DNA of 64,000 bases, taken from positions 5,493,501 through 5,557,500 of the forward strand of contig NZ_CP062231.1 of the NCBI RefSeq assembly GCF_024707525.1, given 5' to 3'. This document shows positions 58,750 through 64,000 of this stretch, piece after piece (within the stretch, counting starts at the first letter, position 1; each line of letters opens with the position of its first letter). Below the pieces are notes generated by a model. It saw only the letters and a program-made list of their open reading frames with translations. It was not told where the DNA came from and searched no databases. The position numbers and the translations under genes are program-made. The DNA is from Rhizobium sp. TH2. GTDB taxonomy: Bacteria > Pseudomonadota > Alphaproteobacteria > Rhizobiales > Rhizobiaceae.

Positions 58750-61197
58750 ATGAAGGATCTTCCCGCTTCGGCAAAGATCGTCGTTATCGGTGGCGGCATT
58801 ATCGGCTGCTCCACCGCCTATCACCTCGGCAAGCTGGGTTTCACCGATACCGTGCTGCTCGAACGCAAGAAGCTGACTTCAGGCACCACGTTCCATGCCG
58901 CTGGTCTTGTGGGCCAGCTCAGGACCAGCGCCAACATCACCCAGATGCTCGGCCATTCCGTCGAACTCTACAAGACGCTGGAAGCCGAGACCGGGCTCGG
59001 CACCGGCTGGAAGATGAATGGCGGCCTCAGGCTTGCCTGCAACCAGGAGCGCTGGACGGAGGTCAAGCGGCAGGCGACCACCGCGCATTCCTTCGGGCTT
59101 GAAATGCACCTGCTGAGCCCACGCGAAGCGCAGGAACTCTGGCCGCTGATGCAGGTCGACGATCTCGTCGGCGCGGCCTTCCTGCCGACCGATGGCCAGG
59201 CCAATCCGTCCGACATCACCCAGGCGCTGGCCAAGGGCGCGCGGATGAAGGGCGTCTCGATTTTCGAGGATACCGAGGTCATCGATCTCGAAATCGAGAA
59301 CGGCCGTATCCGTGCGGTGATCACCGGGCGCGGCCGGATCGAATGCGAGAAGGTCGTGGTCTGCGCCGGTCAGTGGACGCGGGCCTTTGCCGGCCGCTTC
59401 GGCGTCAACGTACCGCTGGTTTCGGTGCAGCATCAGTACATGATCACCGAGGCCTTCGGCGTGCCGTCCAATCTGCCGACGCTACGCGATCCGGACCGGC
59501 TGACCTATTACAAGGAAGAAGTCGGCGGGCTGGTGATGGGCGGCTACGAGCCGAACCCGATCGGCTGGGCCGAGGGCGGCATCCCGGAAGGTTTCCATTT
59601 CTCGCTGCTCGACAGCAATTTCGATCATTTCGAACCGATCATGGAACTGGCGCTCGGCCGCGTGCCGATGCTCGAAACCGCCGGCGTCAAGCAGTTGCTC
59701 AATGGTCCGGAAAGCTTCACGCCGGACGGCAATTTCATTCTCGGCGAGGCGCCGGAACTGAGGAATTTCTATGTTGGCGCCGGCTTCAACGCCTTCGGCA
59801 TCGCTTCGGGCGGTGGTGCGGGCATGGCGCTCGCCGAATGGGCCGCCAAGGGCGAGCCGCCCTACGACTTATGGCCGGTCGATATCCGCCGCTTCGGCCG
59901 TCCGCATTTCGACACTGATTGGGTCCGCACCCGCACCTACGAGGCCTACGGCAAGCACTATACGCTGGCCTGGCCTTTCGAGGAGAACATGTCGGGGCGG
60001 CCGGTGCGCAAGTCGCCGCTTTATGACAAGCTCAAGACCCAGGGCGCCTGCTTCGGCGAGAAACTCGGCTGGGAGCGGCCGAACTGGTTCGCCGATCTCA
60101 AGGCGGGCGAAAAGGCCGAGGATGTCTATACGTATGGAAGGCAGAACTGGTTCGGTGCCGTGGGCCGCGAACACAAGGCTGCACGCGAGGCAGCCGTCGT
60201 CTTCGACCAGACCTCGTTCGCGAAATTCGCGCTCAAGGGCCGCGATTCGGAAGCGGCACTACAATGGATCGCATCGAACAATGTCGCGAGGCCCGTGGGC
60301 TCGCTGACCTATACCCAGATGCTGAACGACAAGGGCGGCATCGAAGCCGACCTGACGGCGGCGCGGGTGGCGGAGGATGAATATTACATCGTCACCGGCA
60401 CCGGCTTTGCCACCCATGATTTCGACTGGATCGCGCGCAACATTCCGGACGGGCTCCATGCAAGCCTGGTCGATGTCACCTCGGGCTGGTCGGTTTTGTC
60501 GTTGATGGGTCCGAAGGCGCGGGACATCCTGCAGTCGATCACCACGGCCGATGTGTCTGATAAAGCGCTGCCGTTCGGGCAATTCCGGACGATCGGCATT
60601 TCGGGCGCGCCGGTGCGGGCACTGCGCATTACCTATGTCGGCGAGTTGGGCTATGAGTTACATATCCCGGTGGAGTTCACATCTGGCGTCTATGATCGCC
60701 TGATGGAGGCCGGCCGCGCCCATGGGCTGGTCAATGCCGGTTACCGCGCCATCGAGAGCCTTCGCCTTGAAAAAGGCTATCGCGCCTGGGGTTCCGATAT
60801 CGGTCCCGACCACACGCCGTTCGAGGCCGGCCTCAACTGGGCCGTCAAGATGAAAAGCGGCGCGAAATTCCGTGGTCGGGATGCGCTGGATAAACAGGCA
60901 CAGCATGGCGTCAAGAAGATGCTGGCGGCATTCACGGTCGATGATCCCGATGTCGTTCTGCTCGGCCGCGAGACGATCTATCGCGATGGCCGGCGGGCCG
61001 GCTGGCTGACCTCCGGCGGCTTCGGCTACACGATCGGCAGGCCGATCGGCTACGGCTATGTCAGGAATCCGGAAGGCGTGACGGCGGACTATGTGATGTC
61101 CGGGACATACGAGCTCGAAGTCGCGACGGAACGTGTGAAGGCGAATGTGTCGCTGAAGCCGCTGTATGATCCGGAGAATGCGCGGATCAAGGGTTGA
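58750..61197 (+). CDS. FAD oxidoreductase-GcvT fusion (dimethylglycine/sarcosine dehydrogenase type)
   Basis: The 815-residue protein has a DAO-type FAD domain at the N-terminus (KIVVIGGGIIGCSTAYHLGKLGF; TSGTTFHAAGLVGQLR with the flavinylation-type His). A DUF1989/linker region leads to a GcvT aminomethyl-tetrahydrofolate domain at about 430-815 (VTSGWSVLSLMGPKARDIL; GYRAIESLRLEKGYRAWGSDIG). It oxidatively demethylates an N-methyl amine and passes the one-carbon unit to tetrahydrofolate. Substrate could be dimethylglycine, sarcosine or another methylated amine. Confidence 0.88.
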   Translation: MKDLPASAKIVVIGGGIIGCSTAYHLGKLGFTDTVLLERKKLTSGTTFHAAGLVGQLRTSANITQMLGHSVELYKTLEAETGLGTGWKMNGGLRLACNQERWTEVKRQATTAHSFGLEMHLLSPREAQELWPLMQVDDLVGAAFLPTDGQANPSDITQALAKGARMKGVSIFEDTEVIDLEIENGRIRAVITGRGRIECEKVVVCAGQWTRAFAGRFGVNVPLVSVQHQYMITEAFGVPSNLPTLRDPDRLTYYKEEVGGLVMGGYEPNPIGWAEGGIPEGFHFSLLDSNFDHFEPIMELALGRVPMLETAGVKQLLNGPESFTPDGNFILGEAPELRNFYVGAGFNAFGIASGGGAGMALAEWAAKGEPPYDLWPVDIRRFGRPHFDTDWVRTRTYEAYGKHYTLAWPFEENMSGRPVRKSPLYDKLKTQGACFGEKLGWERPNWFADLKAGEKAEDVYTYGRQNWFGAVGREHKAAREAAVVFDQTSFAKFALKGRDSEAALQWIASNNVARPVGSLTYTQMLNDKGGIEADLTAARVAEDEYYIVTGTGFATHDFDWIARNIPDGLHASLVDVTSGWSVLSLMGPKARDILQSITTADVSDKALPFGQFRTIGISGAPVRALRITYVGELGYELHIPVEFTSGVYDRLMEAGRAHGLVNAGYRAIESLRLEKGYRAWGSDIGPDHTPFEAGLNWAVKMKSGAKFRGRDALDKQAQHGVKKMLAAFTVDDPDVVLLGRETIYRDGRRAGWLTSGGFGYTIGRPIGYGYVRNPEGVTADYVMSGTYELEVATERVKANVSLKPLYDPENARIKG

Positions 61198-61233
61198 TGT
61201 TGTCGATATGATCGGCGGCGGAGAGCGTGGCTG

Positions 61234-61411
61234 ACCCCCCTCTGTCCTGCCGGACATCTCCCCCTCAAGGGGGGAGATCGGCTCGCGTTTATGCGCTCGC
61301 CAAACAGCACTGTCGCATGCTCGGATCGCGGCGGCGGATAAGGAGCGATGTCGGCGCCCCATCCAATCTCCCCCCTTGAGGGGGAGATGTCACGAAGTGA
61401 CAGAGGGGGGT
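61234..61411. repeat. Palindromic repeat, family 2
   Basis: Arms at 61234-61278 and 61366-61411 are near-perfect reverse complements (outer ACCCCCCTCTGTC; inner ATCTCCCCCTCAAGGGGGG) with only the inner hairpin loops differing. It lies between two convergent genes (the oxidoreductase and the kinase) and may act as a bidirectional terminator. The family is related in style to the 14.9-kb element, but not the same. Confidence 0.85.
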
Positions 61412-61436
61412 GAAGCCTCAATCACGGCCGAACAGT

Positions 61437-63005
61437 TTAAACAATCGCCGCAAGCTCTCGTCGCTGTTCCTGCATCTTGAGGAACACGTGGTAATCGCGG
61501 TCGAGCGCCATCGCACGAATCTCATTCGGCGGGATAATGTTGGCCGGCCGCGCCATGGCCTGGCAGGCTTCGGCGAGCGACGGATACCAGCCGGCGGCGC
61601 TGGCGGCTGCCATGGCGGTGCCGAGCAGCATGGCTTCCTCGCCGGCCGAGATCGCGACCTGCCGCCGCGTGGCATCGGCATAGAGGCGCGCCAGCAGGGT
61701 GTTGCGGGCGTGGCCGCCGCCGAGATGCAGCGTCTCGACCGGGCCGTCGAATTCCATGAGATCGAGGATCTGCCGCATACCCAGCGCCAGCGATACCATC
61801 GCGCGGTAATAGATCGCGCACATCGCGTCGAAGGAACCGTCGAGTGTCAGGCCATGGATGGCGCCGAGCACGCGGGCGTCACCGAGCGGCGAGCGGTTGC
61901 CGTGGAAATCCGGCAGGACATGGATCGAACCGCCGAAACCTTCACCGGTCTCCGCGATCAGGTCCCGGATCCGCTCCAGCACCAGATCATGGGTTTCGGG
62001 CGTCGGCTCGAGGCCGGCGCCATGGACGCGAACGATATGGTCGAGCAGCGCGCCCGTGGCCGATTGCCCGCCCTCGATGACCCACCAATCGGGCAGGACC
62101 ACGTCGCGGTAGGGACCCCAGAAGGACTTGATGAATTGCGGCTCCTTCGAGAAGCGCATGACGCAGCTGGATGTGCCGCCGATCAGCCCCGCCTCGTTGC
62201 GCGAATCGGGATCCTTGCCGGTCAGCGCCAACTGGCCCGCATAGGCATCGACCATGCCGGACGCCACCTTGCAGTTCGTCGTCAGTCCGAGCGATTGCGC
62301 CGCCGAGGCCGTCAGCATGCCGACGCAGGCGCCGACCTGTGCCGGGATATCGGTGATGCCGGCGCGCGTGCCGAGTTCGGCAAGACCGGCGCGATCGAGA
62401 AAATCGCCTGGCCATCCTTCCTCGGTATGGCTGAGATAGTTCCACTTCGCCGTCATCGTGCAGACCGAGCGCGTCAGGCTGCCGCTCGCCCGCCATGTCA
62501 GGAAGTCGGCGAGATCGAAGATCATCCCGGCGCGGTTCCAGACATCGGGACGATGCGACTTCAGCCACATCAGCTTGGGAATCTGCATTTCGGGCGAGAT
62601 CGAACCGCCTGAATGCTTCACCATCTCGCCGCCCAGCGCGGTCAGCTCTTCGGCTTGTTCTAGGGCCCTGTGGTCGAGCCAGGCGATCGTGTCCCAACGC
62701 GGGTCATCGTTCTGGGAAACCGGCAGCGGCAATCCTTCGGAATCGCGAACCGTCAATGAACAGGTCGCGTCGAAACCGATGGCGTCGATCTCGCCGGCCG
62801 CGACGCCGGCCTCGTCTCGAGCAGTGCTGACCGCCCTGGTGACGGCCGCCCAGATATCTTCCGAATCATGCTCGGCGGATTGTCTTGATGTACGGTTCAT
62901 CTCGATGGGGAAGCTGGCACGTCCCAGCATCTCGCCCCGCCGGTCGAAAATACCGGCCCGGGCACTGCCCGTGCCCACATCGACGGCAACAACGTATCTT
63001 CCCAT
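61437..63005 (-). CDS. FGGY-family carbohydrate kinase, ribulokinase-like
   Basis: The 522-residue protein has the N-terminal phosphate loop VVAVDVGTGSARAGIFDRRG, GFDATCSLTV and FGGY motifs including VASGMVDAYAGQLA and GGGHARNTLLARLYADAT. It most resembles D-ribulokinase/FGGY pentulose kinases, which phosphorylate ketopentoses after polyol oxidation. Its place downstream of the HAD and mannitol-type dehydrogenase genes supports a role in ribitol/arabitol catabolism; the exact sugar is inferred. Confidence 0.88.
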   Translation of the reverse strand: MGRYVVAVDVGTGSARAGIFDRRGEMLGRASFPIEMNRTSRQSAEHDSEDIWAAVTRAVSTARDEAGVAAGEIDAIGFDATCSLTVRDSEGLPLPVSQNDDPRWDTIAWLDHRALEQAEELTALGGEMVKHSGGSISPEMQIPKLMWLKSHRPDVWNRAGMIFDLADFLTWRASGSLTRSVCTMTAKWNYLSHTEEGWPGDFLDRAGLAELGTRAGITDIPAQVGACVGMLTASAAQSLGLTTNCKVASGMVDAYAGQLALTGKDPDSRNEAGLIGGTSSCVMRFSKEPQFIKSFWGPYRDVVLPDWWVIEGGQSATGALLDHIVRVHGAGLEPTPETHDLVLERIRDLIAETGEGFGGSIHVLPDFHGNRSPLGDARVLGAIHGLTLDGSFDAMCAIYYRAMVSLALGMRQILDLMEFDGPVETLHLGGGHARNTLLARLYADATRRQVAISAGEEAMLLGTAMAAASAAGWYPSLAEACQAMARPANIIPPNEIRAMALDRDYHVFLKMQEQRRELAAIV

Positions 63006-63014
63006 TACTCCGCC

Positions 63015-63695
63015 CTAGCTTCCCGACGCCGCAATCAACCCGGGGAGTTGAGCCATATCATCAAAAATGGCGGCCGGTTTCAAGCTCTCGACGATGGGAA
63101 GCAGATTGGATGCCACGGCATGCGAGGCGCCGGTAAAGGCAAACACCGTCATTCCGGCAGCTTTGGCGGCGCGGATGCCGGCTGGACTATCCTCGACGAC
63201 AATGCAGTTTCGTGGGGAAAAGCCCATGCTGCGCGCGGCATGCAGGAAAAGATCCGGCGCCGGCTTGCCGTTCGCCACCATGCTGGCCGAGAAGATATTG
63301 GGCTCGAAATAGTCGATCAGCCCGGTCTTCCTGAGGCAGAGGCGAATGCGCTCCAGTTGGCTCGATGACGCGACGCAATGCGCCAATGGCAGGCCCGCCA
63401 GCATATCGCCGACGCCATGCACCGGCTCCAGTTCAGCCTGGAAGCGGGCATAGAGCCGCTTGCGCATGTCGCCGAGCGCGTCATCATCGAGCATCAGCGA
63501 ATGTTCGGTGGCGATCATCGCGGTGATCGACGCCATGCTCTTGCCGAGGAAATTCTCGTAGGCCCAGCTTTCGCTGAACGTCAGGCCCGCATCCGCCAGC
63601 ATTTCGCGCAGCACCGCAAACGAGATCGGCTCGCTATCGACCAATACGCCGTCGCAGTCGAAAATGACCAGCTTGCCGTTGGACTTATTGATCAT
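63015..63695 (-). CDS. HAD-superfamily hydrolase (sugar-phosphatase-like)
   Basis: The ~226-residue protein has the DxD nucleophile motif LVIFDCDGVLVDSEPISF, a lysine region NGKPAPDLFLHAARSMG and the acidic motif CIVVEDSPAGIRAAKAAGM. It is like YfbT/2-deoxyglucose-6-phosphatase types. It sits between the polyol dehydrogenase and ribulokinase-like genes on the same strand. The start at 63695 avoids a tail without a ribosome site. Confidence 0.88.
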   Translation of the reverse strand: MINKSNGKLVIFDCDGVLVDSEPISFAVLREMLADAGLTFSESWAYENFLGKSMASITAMIATEHSLMLDDDALGDMRKRLYARFQAELEPVHGVGDMLAGLPLAHCVASSSQLERIRLCLRKTGLIDYFEPNIFSASMVANGKPAPDLFLHAARSMGFSPRNCIVVEDSPAGIRAAKAAGMTVFAFTGASHAVASNLLPIVESLKPAAIFDDMAQLPGLIAASGS

Positions 63696-63742
63696 GGGGA
63701 ACTCTGAACATCGCGTCTGTGGATGGGCCATCCAGCGGACGG

Positions 63743-63768
63743 ATGAGGGGCAAGCGCTTGCCCCTCAT
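63743..63768. repeat. 26-bp perfect palindrome, remnant of repeat family 1
   Basis: ATGAGGGGCAAGC / GCTTGCCCCTCAT is a perfect palindrome in the 152-bp gap between the dehydrogenase and HAD genes. A degenerate GACACTTCTCC...GGAGAAGCGGG pair follows to 63827. The ATGAGGGG and CTTCTCC parts match family 1 at 44.0 and 48.8 kb, so this looks like a decayed copy. It could attenuate transcription inside the operon. Confidence 0.6.
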
Positions 63769-63847
63769 CGCCTTACCGCGCCCGACACTTCTCCGCAAGC
63801 CGGGGGGCGGGAGAAGCGGGAGGGTTGGGGCGCGGGAGGTCATGGGC

Positions 63848-64000
63848 CTAAGCCAGGCTGCCGTCGACATAGGCCTTCAGCGTTGCCCGTGTGCCCTTCG
63901 AATGGAGCGAGGCCAGCGCCTCGGCAAAACGCTTCTGGAACATGGGCGAGGTCCCGACATCGCCAAAGATGTCCTTGAGTTCGAGGAAGGCGAGGGGGTT
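63848..64000 (-). CDS. Mannitol-type polyol dehydrogenase, C-terminal fragment at window edge
   Basis: The last 50 residues are visible: the frame enters from the right edge as NPLAFLELKDIFGDVGTSPMF and ends ATLKAYVDGSLA then TAG at 63848. The segment is the typical C-terminus of the mannitol 2-dehydrogenase family of long-chain NAD-dependent polyol dehydrogenases. It would be the first visible gene of the kinase/HAD operon. Most of the gene is off-window. Confidence 0.75.
   Translation of the reverse strand, partial: NPLAFLELKDIFGDVGTSPMFQKRFAEALASLHSKGTRATLKAYVDGSLA

Overview
The window is GC-rich chromosomal DNA from an alphaproteobacterium of the Rhizobiales (Hyphomicrobiales), probably a Rhizobiaceae-type organism. 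The evidence is a complete cpa/tad Flp-pilus locus, a propionyl-CoA/methylmalonyl-CoA pathway cluster with a PccR-type regulator, and several families of short palindromic intergenic repeats of the kind common in rhizobia. The exact genus cannot be read from the sequence. I saw no rRNA, tRNA, CRISPR array, transposase or integrase.

Layout. 0-3 kb: a truncated retropepsin-like protease, upp and deoB (pyrimidine/nucleoside salvage). 3.1-14.9 kb: Flp pilus genes. TadE/TadG-like minor pilins and an orphan CpaC N-domain protein are on the minus strand, split by a 272-bp MITE-like element. Two Flp pilins, the prepilin peptidase CpaA and cpaBCDEF-tadBC are on the plus strand. A TadD-like TPR lipoprotein lies apart at 32.5 kb. 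15.1-26 kb: pccR, pccB, pccA, scpA and mce, converting propionyl-CoA to succinyl-CoA, with tandem TTTGCAAA sites at the pccR/pccB divergent promoter. The cluster is interrupted by an Abi-alpha-like gene, a yghU-type glutathione transferase, a ParDE-like module and an M15-like peptidase. 26-33 kb: a MarR / NlpC-P60 / ring-cleaving dioxygenase / carboxylesterase set resembling mhq systems, an RTX protein, a leucyl aminopeptidase and several small genes. 33-38.1 kb: a mosaic stretch with an APC transporter, DUF2200, a DddP-like M24 protein with a divergent LysR regulator, and a duplicated DUF2200 3' end. 38-45.5 kb: a large RTX protein, GNAT, L,D-transpeptidase, OmpA-type lipoprotein, cupin, amine oxidase and cyclopropane fatty acid synthase.

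45.5-47.7 kb holds the most striking system: an AT-rich, complete retron. It has a promoter, an msr-msd RNA with a perfect 26-bp msd stem and matching a1/a2 repeats, a nucleoside-deoxyribosyltransferase-like effector with a C-terminal region that may bind DNA, and a reverse transcriptase carrying NAxxH, YADD and VTG motifs. The layout is that of a type II-A (Ec86/St85-like) anti-phage retron. Directly downstream is a roughly 350-nt intergenic stretch rich in GNRA-capped hairpins, a candidate structured RNA, followed by a Cys-containing hypothetical gene.

48.9-64 kb is catabolic: an EamA transporter, double-domain aldehyde dehydrogenase, deoC and a DeoR regulator; an HpaI-type aldolase; a flavoprotein reductase; a divergent DeoR / aminoglycoside-choline-kinase-like phosphotransferase / FAD-GcvT oxidoreductase locus; and a polyol/pentulose operon (mannitol-type dehydrogenase, HAD phosphatase, FGGY ribulokinase-like kinase) that runs off the right edge.
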